Of a stretch of 64,000 nt of DNA, positions 1 to 7,856 are shown one piece after another. The notes beneath the pieces were generated by a model. The model saw only the letters and a program-made list of their open reading frames with translations, did not search any database and was not told the DNA's origin. A program made the position numbers and the translations under genes. The stretch comes from Hanstruepera ponticola. GTDB taxonomy: Bacteria; Bacteroidota; Bacteroidia; Flavobacteriales; Flavobacteriaceae. The DNA lies in NCBI RefSeq assembly GCF_012931685.1, contig NZ_JABANC010000001.1:930001-994000 (forward strand), given 5' to 3'. Position 1 is the first letter of the stretch. Each line of letters starts with the position of its first letter.

Positions 1-36
1 AAAAAAAGGCGACTAAAACAAGTCGCCTTTTTTTTA
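1..36 (-). terminator. Intrinsic terminator, near-symmetric
   Basis: A 7-bp stem (GGCGACT at 8-14 with AGTCGCC at 21-27) has an A-tract on one side and a T-tract (28-35) on the other, so it could work in both directions. It lies just past the stop of the minus-strand endonuclease-family gene that ends at 49, and most likely terminates that transcript. Confidence 0.85.
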
Positions 37-48
37 TTTATAATTTTT

Positions 49-1104
49 TCATTCAATTACTTCTTTAATCAAGAAAATATATGATGGGAAGTGGTCACTG
101 AATCCATCGGTAAAGCCACCGTTTGAAAAACTCCGTTTAGGATATCCTTTCCACCTTCCACGCTTACTAACTAAATAATTTTTATTATAGATATTTGCCT
201 GATAAAATTGAAAAGAAGAGTAGTCTTTTTCAAGAAATGGCTGTGTTATAATAATTTGGTCAAATAAACTCCATGCATCACGATAGGCATTAGAACCTAA
301 CCCTGCCCTAAATAAATTTTCATAAGGATTATAAATCTCTTTAAAACCAACATCTTCTCTATCGTTTTTAGTTTTTAAAACCTCTTTCATACTGGCATTT
401 GTAGGGTCATCGTTAAAATCGCCCATGGAAATTATTTTAGCATAAGGGTCTAAAGTTTGTAACGAATCAATAATTTTCTTGTTAAGCTTTGCAGCAGCCA
501 CACGTTTTGGTCTGCTTCTTGCTTCACCACCACTTCGAGAAGGCCAGTGGTTTACAATAATATGAATCATTTCACCATCTAATTTCCCACTAACTAGTAA
601 TTGGTCTCTGGTATAAACTCGTTTTTGAGATTGATCATCAAAAAGTAAGAGTTCATGTGAGCTTGTAAATAAAGGCGTGAATAATTTTTTTTGATATAGC
701 AAGGCAACATCAATGCCACGTCTATCAGGAGATTCATAATGAACAATCCCATAATCCATGTTTACCAAAGCTGGGTCATTTATCACATCTTCAATAACAT
801 CTCTATTTTCAACCTCTGAAATTCCAATAATAGCAGGAGAATTTTTAGCTGTATCAGTTCCTATATCAGCCAATACTCGGGCCATATTCCGAACTTTTTT
901 CTTGTAAATTTCACTTACATCAATTTTCATCTCCATGATTGGGCTTGCCTCATCATTTTTGGTTGGGTCATTGATAGTGTCAAATAGGTTTTCTAAATTA
1001 TAAAAAGCAACAGTATGGATTTTAAATTTTTTAGCTTCTTGAGAATTGGCAGTTATAGCAACACATACAAGTAGTGTTGTAAACCAAAATTTTATATTTT
1101 TCAT
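49..1104 (-). CDS. Secreted endonuclease/exonuclease/phosphatase (EEP) family protein
   Basis: A 351-residue protein of the metal-dependent EEP fold (the DNase I/exonuclease III superfamily). Visible motifs are FYNLENLFD near the N-terminus, a conserved Glu in ISEVENR, NHWPSRSGG, the catalytic-loop GDFNDDP (about residue 222) and a C-terminal SDHFPS. Residues 1-21 form a Sec signal peptide ending before Gln-Glu, so the enzyme is probably periplasmic or surface-exposed. The substrate cannot be read from sequence; the family cleaves phosphodiesters of nucleic acids or other phosphorylated compounds. It is divergent from the TonB receptor gene at 1244 and has a paralogue without a signal peptide at 5514-6458. 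Together they bracket the receptor/lipoprotein pair, which suggests a shared job in phosphate- or nucleic-acid-derived nutrient use (inference). Confidence 0.85.
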   Translation of the reverse strand: MKNIKFWFTTLLVCVAITANSQEAKKFKIHTVAFYNLENLFDTINDPTKNDEASPIMEMKIDVSEIYKKKVRNMARVLADIGTDTAKNSPAIIGISEVENRDVIEDVINDPALVNMDYGIVHYESPDRRGIDVALLYQKKLFTPLFTSSHELLLFDDQSQKRVYTRDQLLVSGKLDGEMIHIIVNHWPSRSGGEARSRPKRVAAAKLNKKIIDSLQTLDPYAKIISMGDFNDDPTNASMKEVLKTKNDREDVGFKEIYNPYENLFRAGLGSNAYRDAWSLFDQIIITQPFLEKDYSSFQFYQANIYNKNYLVSKRGRWKGYPKRSFSNGGFTDGFSDHFPSYIFLIKEVIE

Positions 1105-1178
1105 TAAATTAGAATGTTACGTTTTTGTTATGGTATTACAAATCTTACGCCAAAAGTAGATATTTATTAGAAAAAATG

Positions 1179-1186
1179 TAAATTTG
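1179..1186 (+). promoter_or_regulatory. Putative Bacteroidota -7 element for the TonB receptor gene
   Basis: TAAATTTG matches the TAnnTTTG -7 consensus of the Bacteroidota primary sigma factor. It lies 57 bases before the receptor start. No clear TTG -33 element is visible at the expected spacing, so this rests on one box. Confidence 0.5.
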
Positions 1187-1243
1187 CAGGCTTAATTAAT
1201 CAAAAATTAATGCAAAATCTATTTTTTAACTATAATTTCTAAC

Positions 1244-4003
1244 ATGAAAAAAAGTTTAATTGTTTTTTTATTTGTAATTTTTTCAGCATTTACTATACAT
1301 GCGCAACAAACTATTGTAACCGGTAGTGTAACAGAATCAATTTCACAAGAACCCATTGCAGATGTTACGGTTGTTATTGAAGGAACGGATTTAATTACTC
1401 AAACAGATGAATTAGGAGCTTTTGAATTTACTTCAAATCTACCTTTGGGAGAACAAATATTAAGAATTTCTAAAGATGGTTATTCTTTTAAAAGATTTCC
1501 TATAGTAATTAATGAAGGTCAAACGGTAAATATCCAAGACATGGCCTTATTAAAAGATTCAGCAGCCGATTTATTTACTATTAGTTTATCTGACGATGAA
1601 TTAAATGATGATGGTGCAGGATTAGATAATATTTCTGGTTTGTTGCAGTCATCTCAAGATGTCTTTCAACGTACAGCTGCATTTGAATTTAGTTCATCAT
1701 TTTTTAGAGTAAGAGGTTTAGATTCTGAAAATGGTTCAGTACTAATAAATGGTATTGAGATGAATAAAATGTTTGATGGTAGACCACAATGGAGTGATTG
1801 GGGAGGATTGAATGATGTATTAAGAAACCAAGAATTAACCACTGGTTTACAACCGTCAAGCTATAATTTTGGTGGAATATTAGGAACTACTAATATGAAT
1901 GTTCGTGCATCACAATATAGAGAAGGTGGTAGAATTACTTACTCTTCCTCTAATAGAAGTTATAGAAATAGAATTATGGCCAGTTACTCTTCAGGATTAT
2001 TAGACGGTGGTTGGGCTTACACTATAATGGCTGGCAGACGTTGGGGAGATGAAGGTTATCAAGATGGAACGTTATACGATGCTAACTCATTTTTTGCTTC
2101 AGTTGAAAAGAAATTGGGAGAAAAACACAGTTTAAATTTCACTTCAATTTACACGCCAAACCGAAGAGGAAAATCATCACCAAATACACAAGAGGTTTAT
2201 GACTTAAAAGATATAAGGTATAATGAATATTGGGGTTGGTTAGATGGTGAAAAGCGTAATTCCAGAATAAAGGAAGTTGTTGAACCTATTTTAATGTTAA
2301 ACCATTATTGGGACATAAGTAGTAAAACGAGTTTAAACACCAATGTTGGATATCAGTTTGGTAAAATAGGTAATAGTCGTTTAGACTTTGCTGGTGGAGG
2401 TAACCCAAGTCCTGCTTACTATCAAGATTTGCCTAGTTATTTCTTGGCCGATGATGATGGTCCAGATTATGAAGGCGCTTATTTGGCTGAACAAGAGTTT
2501 ATTAATGATGGACAAATAGATTGGGAGCGTATTTTAGACGCAAACGTCACAAATAATGCGGCCGGATTACCAGGTGCCTATGTGTTATATGAAGATAGAA
2601 CTGATGATACTCAATTAACATTAAATTCTATTTTAAACACAGAAATAAATGAAAATATTCTAATTAATGCAGCCTTTACTTATAAAGATTTTAAATCTGA
2701 AAACTTCGGAAATATCATTGATTTATTGGGTTCTACAGGTTACTTGAATGTAGATAACTTTGATGGTTTTCAATTTGATGCAAGAAACCCAGACAGAATT
2801 GTAGGTGAAGGTGATAAGTTTCGTTACAATTATGAGATTGATGCTTCTGTAATATCAGGTTATGCACAAGCACAGTTTAAATACAGTAAAGTAGATTTTT
2901 ATGCATCTGCTAGCTTAACTAGTACATCCTATCAAAGAAATGGTTTATGGGAACATTCAGCTTTCGCAAATTCATATGGTAAAGGTGAAAAATTGACATT
3001 TACTGGAGTTGGAGCAAAAGGTGGACTTACCTATAAGATTACTGGAAAGCACTTAATTGATGTAAATGGAGGTTATTTAACTAAAGCACCAACATTAAGA
3101 AATAGCTATTCTAACGTTAGAGAAAACAATGATGTTGTATCAAATATTACAGAAGAAAAGATCGCTTCTGTTGATGTTAGTTATATTTATCGCTCTCCAA
3201 TTGTAAAAGCAAAATTAACAGGTTATTACACCAAGATTCAAGATGCCAATGAAATAGCATTTTATTTTGCTGATGGTTTAGCAAATATTAATACGGTAGG
3301 AAATGAATCGGTTTCAATTAACCAAACAACTGCATTTGTTCAAGAAGTATTGCAAGGTGTTGATAAAAAACATATTGGAGCAGAATTGGGTCTAGAAGCC
3401 CAAGTGACACCAACTATTAAATTAAAAGGTGTAGCTTCTATTGGTCAATATACATATGATAACAATCCAGATTTGTATTTAACGTCTTCTATATTTGGTA
3501 GAACAAATACATATACGGCAAATATTAAAGATTATAAAGTTTCTGGTGGGCCACAACAAGCTTATTCAGTTGGATTTGAATATCGTGACCCAGATTATTG
3601 GTGGTTTGGTGCTACAGCTAATTTCTTTGACAACGCTTATGTAGATATTAGTCCGTTGACACGTACTGAAAACTTTTATTTAGATAGAGATGGATTGCCA
3701 ATTAATAATTACGATCCAGAAATAGCTAGAGACTTACTAAAACAAGAAGATTTTGGTGATTATATGGTAGTAAATTTAACAGGTGGAAAATCTTGGAAAA
3801 TTGGAGATTATTATGTGGGATTATTTGCAAGTATTAATAACTTGCTAGATGAAATCTACAAAACAGGTGGATTTGAACAAGGTAGAAATGCCAATTACAA
3901 CGAATTATTGGCTGATAATTCTAATCCTAAACGTGTATTTGGACCAAAATATTGGTATGGTCGTGGTACAACTTATTTTTTAAATGTTAACTTTAGATTC
4001 TAA
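1244..4003 (+). CDS. TonB-dependent receptor with carboxypeptidase-regulatory-like N-terminal domain
   Basis: A 919-residue outer-membrane receptor. Residues 1-20 are a signal peptide ending in HAQ. Residues 23-103 resemble the carboxypeptidase D regulatory-like beta-sandwich that precedes the plug in many Bacteroidota receptors (TGSVTE, then ADVTVVIEGT and TDELGAFEF). A plug domain follows (about 120-230, with FRVRGLDSENGSVLINGIEM). The rest is a long barrel rich in alternating aromatic residues, ending in the typical C-terminal aromatic strand (NVNFRF). It imports a ligand across the outer membrane using TonB energy. The DUF5689 lipoprotein gene follows after 36 bases and is probably its surface partner. 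It is not a SusC/SusD pair: no SusD-type gene is present. The ligand is unknown; the flanking EEP phosphoesterase genes hint at phosphate or nucleic acid. Confidence 0.9.
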   Translation: MKKSLIVFLFVIFSAFTIHAQQTIVTGSVTESISQEPIADVTVVIEGTDLITQTDELGAFEFTSNLPLGEQILRISKDGYSFKRFPIVINEGQTVNIQDMALLKDSAADLFTISLSDDELNDDGAGLDNISGLLQSSQDVFQRTAAFEFSSSFFRVRGLDSENGSVLINGIEMNKMFDGRPQWSDWGGLNDVLRNQELTTGLQPSSYNFGGILGTTNMNVRASQYREGGRITYSSSNRSYRNRIMASYSSGLLDGGWAYTIMAGRRWGDEGYQDGTLYDANSFFASVEKKLGEKHSLNFTSIYTPNRRGKSSPNTQEVYDLKDIRYNEYWGWLDGEKRNSRIKEVVEPILMLNHYWDISSKTSLNTNVGYQFGKIGNSRLDFAGGGNPSPAYYQDLPSYFLADDDGPDYEGAYLAEQEFINDGQIDWERILDANVTNNAAGLPGAYVLYEDRTDDTQLTLNSILNTEINENILINAAFTYKDFKSENFGNIIDLLGSTGYLNVDNFDGFQFDARNPDRIVGEGDKFRYNYEIDASVISGYAQAQFKYSKVDFYASASLTSTSYQRNGLWEHSAFANSYGKGEKLTFTGVGAKGGLTYKITGKHLIDVNGGYLTKAPTLRNSYSNVRENNDVVSNITEEKIASVDVSYIYRSPIVKAKLTGYYTKIQDANEIAFYFADGLANINTVGNESVSINQTTAFVQEVLQGVDKKHIGAELGLEAQVTPTIKLKGVASIGQYTYDNNPDLYLTSSIFGRTNTYTANIKDYKVSGGPQQAYSVGFEYRDPDYWWFGATANFFDNAYVDISPLTRTENFYLDRDGLPINNYDPEIARDLLKQEDFGDYMVVNLTGGKSWKIGDYYVGLFASINNLLDEIYKTGGFEQGRNANYNELLADNSNPKRVFGPKYWYGRGTTYFLNVNFRF

Positions 4004-4039
4004 AAACGAAAAAGAAAAATTAATTAAAATAGTATTACA

Positions 4040-5461
4040 ATGAAAACAAATAGATTTTTTACAATAGTACTTGGTTTAATAGCAACAATAGCTATTACCT
4101 CATGTGTACAAGATGACGATTACACAGTTCCTGAAAGTCTTGGAGATGAAGAAAACATAGGATTAAATAACCTAATTGCAAATTCAACAGCTATCACGGT
4201 TTCTGAAGCAAAATCTTATTTTGTTCCAGGAGAGGTAACAGCAATAACAACTAATGTTTATGTTAAAGGTTACGTGTCTTCTTCGGATAGAACAGGTAAT
4301 TTTTACAAAGAGTTTTTTATTCAAGACAGTCCTTCAAACCCAACAGACGCTATTAAAGTTATCTTAAACCAAGTTGACTCTTACAACCAATTTAATTTTG
4401 GAAGAGAAGTTTATATTAACCTGAACGGTTTATTTATTGGAGAAGTGCGTGAAGGTGATGGCGTGATAACAATTGGTGGTGATAGAAATGCTGATAATGA
4501 AGTAGAGCAATTAACAGAAAATTTAGTACCTGCTAAAATTTTCAGATCTCAAGTAACTGAAGTAATGGAACCATTAACAGTTACTTTTTCGCAAATTGAT
4601 GATTCACACATTGGTATGTATGTTATGATTGAAAACGCTCATTTCCCATCATATTTAAGCGGTGAATTTTATGTTGACCCATTTGATGATTTTGATACAA
4701 CAAGAGAATTAGAGGCTTGTGAAGGCTTTGGTTACAGTTCTTTTCCATTAGAAACAAGTTCATTTGCTGATTTTGCTCAACAACCACTACCAGTGGGTAT
4801 GGGAGGAAGTATTTCTGCAGTTGTTTCAAAAACCTTTAACGGTAGTAATTTAGTATTAGCATTGAATTCAACTGAAGATGTAAATTTTGACGGTGCCATT
4901 TGTACGCCATTAAGTATTGATGACTTTACAGCTGTTTTTGAAGAAGATTTTGAATCAATGACTAACAATTCTACAGTTAGTGGAAATGGTTGGACTGCAT
5001 ATGCAGAAGAAGGTGGATTTAACTGGAGAGTTATCACAACTTCTGATAATGGAAACCCTGGAAGTAAAATAGCATCAATGGGAGCTTACAATTCTGGTGA
5101 TCCTAGTAACATTGCTTGGTTAATTTCACCAGCAATTGATTTAGATTCTCAAGATTTAGAATTTGTTAATTTTGAGACTTCAAACAGCTTTGATGATGAT
5201 AGTGAATTGGAATTGTTAATTTCAACTGATTGGGATGGCACAGAAGCAGGTATAGCAACTGCTACTTGGACAACATTACCTGGTACAATAGTTTCTGATG
5301 ATGTTTATTATCAAGACTGGGTTGATTCAGGCTTAATAGATTTGAGTGGTTATTCAGGAAATGCCTATGTTGCATTTAAGTATATAGGTGGAGATAATTC
5401 AGCGAATACAATTGATGGTAACTATGAAATCGATAATTTTAGAGTGTTGGTTCAAAACTAA
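4040..5461 (+). CDS. DUF5689 lipoprotein with C-terminal choice-of-anchor J-like domain
   Basis: A 473-residue lipoprotein. The signal peptide ends in a lipobox with Cys22 followed by Val-Gln-Asp-Asp-Asp, an acidic start typical of surface-exported Bacteroidota lipoproteins. Residues about 40-285 fit DUF5689, an OB-like module seen in FIQDSP, GREVYINLNG and IGGD segments. Residues about 295-473 form a jelly-roll module with an EDFE start, GWTAYAEEGGFNW, ASMGAYNSGDPSN and a C-terminal EIDNFRV, as in choice-of-anchor J/MAM-like domains. It follows the TonB receptor in the same operon and probably works as the surface ligand-binding component for that receptor (inference from position and lipidation). 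The transcript ends at the terminator near 5500. Confidence 0.8.
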   Translation: MKTNRFFTIVLGLIATIAITSCVQDDDYTVPESLGDEENIGLNNLIANSTAITVSEAKSYFVPGEVTAITTNVYVKGYVSSSDRTGNFYKEFFIQDSPSNPTDAIKVILNQVDSYNQFNFGREVYINLNGLFIGEVREGDGVITIGGDRNADNEVEQLTENLVPAKIFRSQVTEVMEPLTVTFSQIDDSHIGMYVMIENAHFPSYLSGEFYVDPFDDFDTTRELEACEGFGYSSFPLETSSFADFAQQPLPVGMGGSISAVVSKTFNGSNLVLALNSTEDVNFDGAICTPLSIDDFTAVFEEDFESMTNNSTVSGNGWTAYAEEGGFNWRVITTSDNGNPGSKIASMGAYNSGDPSNIAWLISPAIDLDSQDLEFVNFETSNSFDDDSELELLISTDWDGTEAGIATATWTTLPGTIVSDDVYYQDWVDSGLIDLSGYSGNAYVAFKYIGGDNSANTIDGNYEIDNFRVLVQN

Positions 5462-5480
5462 TATTTGAAGTTATAATATA

Positions 5481-5510
5481 AAAAAAGCCTGCGAAACGCA
5501 GGCTTTTTTA
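5481..5510. terminator. Bidirectional terminator between convergent genes
   Basis: AAAAAAGCCTGCG and CGCAGGCTTTTTT pair around an AAA loop. It lies between the DUF5689 gene (ends 5461) and the convergent EEP gene (ends 5514) and serves both. Confidence 0.9.
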
Positions 5511-5513
5511 TTT

Positions 5514-6458
5514 CTAATTCTCTTCCAATATAATATAAACAGGAAAGTGGTCACTGTAGCCACCCTTATACTTTTTACCAACATACGTTCTAAAAGGAGC
5601 GCCTTTAAAAGGACCACGATATTGTTTTAAAAAATCTTCATCATATAAAGCTGCTCCATTATAGGACAGCTTACCTTGAGCGGTTTCAAAAAAGTTAGTA
5701 CTAAAAATAATTTGATCAAATAAGTTCCATTCATTATAATGACGTGTCGTTCCGGAATCATCTGATAATAACGTTGTCATAGGATTGTATAAATCATTTG
5801 ATTGCATAAGACGTTTTATACTATTACTAAAAGGATCGTCATTAAAATCACCCATTATAATAATTTTAGCTTCTGGATTTTCAAGCTTTATACTCTGAAT
5901 AATTTCGCTAGCTTTTTCAGCAGCTAATAGGCGTTTTGGTTCAGTTATTAATTCGCCATCGTGTCTAGAAGGCCAATGATTTACCATTATATGAACATGT
6001 TCTGCATTCAAAATACCTCTTACTAACAATATGTCACGCGTATAGTCAATACTACCATCATCATCGTAAATATGTACAGGAAAAACTTCCGATACTTCAA
6101 CTTCAAAAACCGTTGTATCATAAATCAGCGCCACATCAATTCCACGTTCATCAGGCGAATCAAAGTGAACATAATCATATGGCTTATTTGCTAAATGCTC
6201 TGAATTTAATAAATCGTCAAGCACCAAGTTGTTTTCCACTTCGGCCAAACCAATTAATGCTGGTGGATTCCCTGTTTCTTCCTTACCAATATTAGAAATA
6301 GCAAAGCCTAGTTTCCGCAGTTTGTTTTGGTAGCGTTTAGGTGTCCAACGCTTAACCGAATCAGGCAAAAAATCATTGTCATTGGTTAACATATCGTCAT
6401 GAGTGTCAAATAAATTTTCTAGGTTATAAAAGGCAACTGTAAACAATGATTTTGTCAT
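5514..6458 (-). CDS. EEP (endonuclease/exonuclease/phosphatase) family protein, no signal peptide
   Basis: A 314-residue paralogue of the gene at 49-1104. It shares the same order of motifs: VAFYNLENLFDTHDD, LAEVENN, SPDERGIDVALIYD, MVNHWPSRHDGE, IIMGDFNDDP and GGYSDHFPVYI, including the Asp/Asn and His residues that hold the metal and activate water. It begins directly at MTKSLFTVAFYN with no export signal, so it is predicted to be cytoplasmic while its sister is exported. Two paralogues in different compartments on either side of a receptor/lipoprotein pair suggest stepwise processing of an imported phosphodiester compound (inference). The exact substrate is unknown. The upstream region shares an 80-90 base divergent spacer with hflX. 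Confidence 0.85.
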   Translation of the reverse strand: MTKSLFTVAFYNLENLFDTHDDMLTNDNDFLPDSVKRWTPKRYQNKLRKLGFAISNIGKEETGNPPALIGLAEVENNLVLDDLLNSEHLANKPYDYVHFDSPDERGIDVALIYDTTVFEVEVSEVFPVHIYDDDGSIDYTRDILLVRGILNAEHVHIMVNHWPSRHDGELITEPKRLLAAEKASEIIQSIKLENPEAKIIIMGDFNDDPFSNSIKRLMQSNDLYNPMTTLLSDDSGTTRHYNEWNLFDQIIFSTNFFETAQGKLSYNGAALYDEDFLKQYRGPFKGAPFRTYVGKKYKGGYSDHFPVYIILEEN

Positions 6459-6545
6459 GCTATAATTTTCAATGCAATCAGTGATTAAGATACTAATTTA
6501 ATCATAAGAATACAGTAAATTAGAATACATTACATATTATCATTG

Positions 6546-6553
6546 TAACTTTG
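6546..6553 (+). promoter_or_regulatory. Putative -7 element for hflX
   Basis: TAACTTTG matches the TAnnTTTG consensus and lies 18 bases before the ATG at 6572. This gives a short leader and argues against the TTG codon at 6551 as the start, because that codon lies inside the promoter element. Confidence 0.5.
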
Positions 6554-6571
6554 TATTATATTTTGACGATT

Positions 6572-7786
6572 ATGATAGAAAAGAAAGACATAGAATTAGA
6601 ACGCGCTGTTTTAATTGGAATAGTAACAAAAAACCAAGATGAAGATAAATCTAAAGAATATTTAGATGAGTTGGAATTCTTAACATACACGGCTGGAGGT
6701 GAAGTTTTAAAACGCTTTACACAGAAAATGGACATGCCTAATCCTAAAACATTTATTGGAACAGGTAAGATGCAGGAAGTTCAGGCTTTTATCGAAGAGT
6801 ATGATATTGGAACAGCTATCTTTGATGATGAACTGTCTCCAGCACAAGAACGGAACATTAGCAAAATACTCAATTGTAAAGTGCTAGATAGAACCAATTT
6901 AATCTTGGATATTTTTGCTCAACGAGCTCAAACCAGTTATGCCAGAACGCAGGTTGAATTGGCACAATGTGAATATTTATTACCACGTTTAAAAGGTATG
7001 TGGACTCACCTTGAAAGACAAAAAGGTGGGATTGGAATGCGTGGTCCAGGTGAAACAGAAATTGAAACAGATAGACGTATTGTACGCGACAAAATAGCCT
7101 TACTCAAAGCTAAAATTAAAACCATAGACAAGCAAATGGCTGTGCAACGTGGTAATCGTGGTAAAATGGTTCGTGTAGCTTTAGTTGGCTATACAAACGT
7201 TGGGAAATCTACGCTTATGAATACCATAAGTAAAAGTGAGGTTTTTGCTGAAAATAAATTGTTTGCAACTTTAGATACTACAGTCAGAAAAGTGGTTATT
7301 CAAAACCTACCGTTTTTGTTAACTGATACGGTTGGGTTTATTCGTAAGCTACCAACGCAATTGGTGGAAAGTTTTAAAAGTACATTAGATGAGGTGCGTG
7401 AAGCCGATTTACTATTACATGTCGTTGATATTTCACATCCTAATTTTGAAGAACACATTGAATCTGTAAATAAAATATTAGGTGAAATAGATAGTGCAGA
7501 CAAACCAACCATTATGGTGTTTAACAAAATTGATGCTTATGAAGCTGAACCTTTTGATGACACCGATTTGGTAACCGAACGTACTAAAGCTAACTATAGC
7601 TTACAAGAATGGAAAAAAACATGGATGAATCGCATTGGAAATAACGCTTTGTTCATTTCGGCTTTGAATAAGCAAAACCTAGAAGATTTTAAAAAGCGTG
7701 TTTATGATGAGGTTCGCGAAATTCATGTCACCCGTTTTCCTTACAATCACTTTTTGTACCCAGACTACAACTATGAGGAAGAATAG
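6572..7786 (+). CDS. hflX: GTPase HflX
   Basis: A 404-residue ribosome-associated GTPase that splits stalled 70S ribosomes under stress. The N-terminal HflX domain (residues 1-170) carries the family signature for nucleotide and ribosome binding (FIGTGKMQEV, DRTNLILDIFAQRAQT, GMRGPGETEIETDRR). The G domain has G1 GYTNVGKST at about 206-214, G3 DTVGF and G4 NKID. I start the gene at the ATG at 6572 (MIEKKDIELE), not the in-frame TTG at 6551, because the TTG overlaps the promoter box and family members start close to this point. The length is normal. It is followed after 70 bases by the penicillin-binding protein gene with no obvious terminator between them. Confidence 0.93.
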   Translation: MIEKKDIELERAVLIGIVTKNQDEDKSKEYLDELEFLTYTAGGEVLKRFTQKMDMPNPKTFIGTGKMQEVQAFIEEYDIGTAIFDDELSPAQERNISKILNCKVLDRTNLILDIFAQRAQTSYARTQVELAQCEYLLPRLKGMWTHLERQKGGIGMRGPGETEIETDRRIVRDKIALLKAKIKTIDKQMAVQRGNRGKMVRVALVGYTNVGKSTLMNTISKSEVFAENKLFATLDTTVRKVVIQNLPFLLTDTVGFIRKLPTQLVESFKSTLDEVREADLLLHVVDISHPNFEEHIESVNKILGEIDSADKPTIMVFNKIDAYEAEPFDDTDLVTERTKANYSLQEWKKTWMNRIGNNALFISALNKQNLEDFKKRVYDEVREIHVTRFPYNHFLYPDYNYEEE

Positions 7787-7856
7787 TAATTATTAACATT
7801 CAGTTAACTGACAACTTTCTAATAAATCAAGTAATCTGTCGTTTGTTAAAATAAAC

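Noticed and set aside
4623-5037. Minus-strand open frames inside the DUF5689 gene
   Set aside because: They are shadows of a well-supported gene with no family sequence and no promoter.
6551-6571. TTG start adding seven residues to HflX
   Set aside because: The codon lies inside a good -7 promoter element, and the added residues are not HflX-like.
7795-7815. Palindrome CAGTTAACTG between hflX and the penicillin-binding protein gene, as a possible operator
   Set aside because: Short AT-rich palindromes are common in this sequence, and there is no second copy or promoter context.
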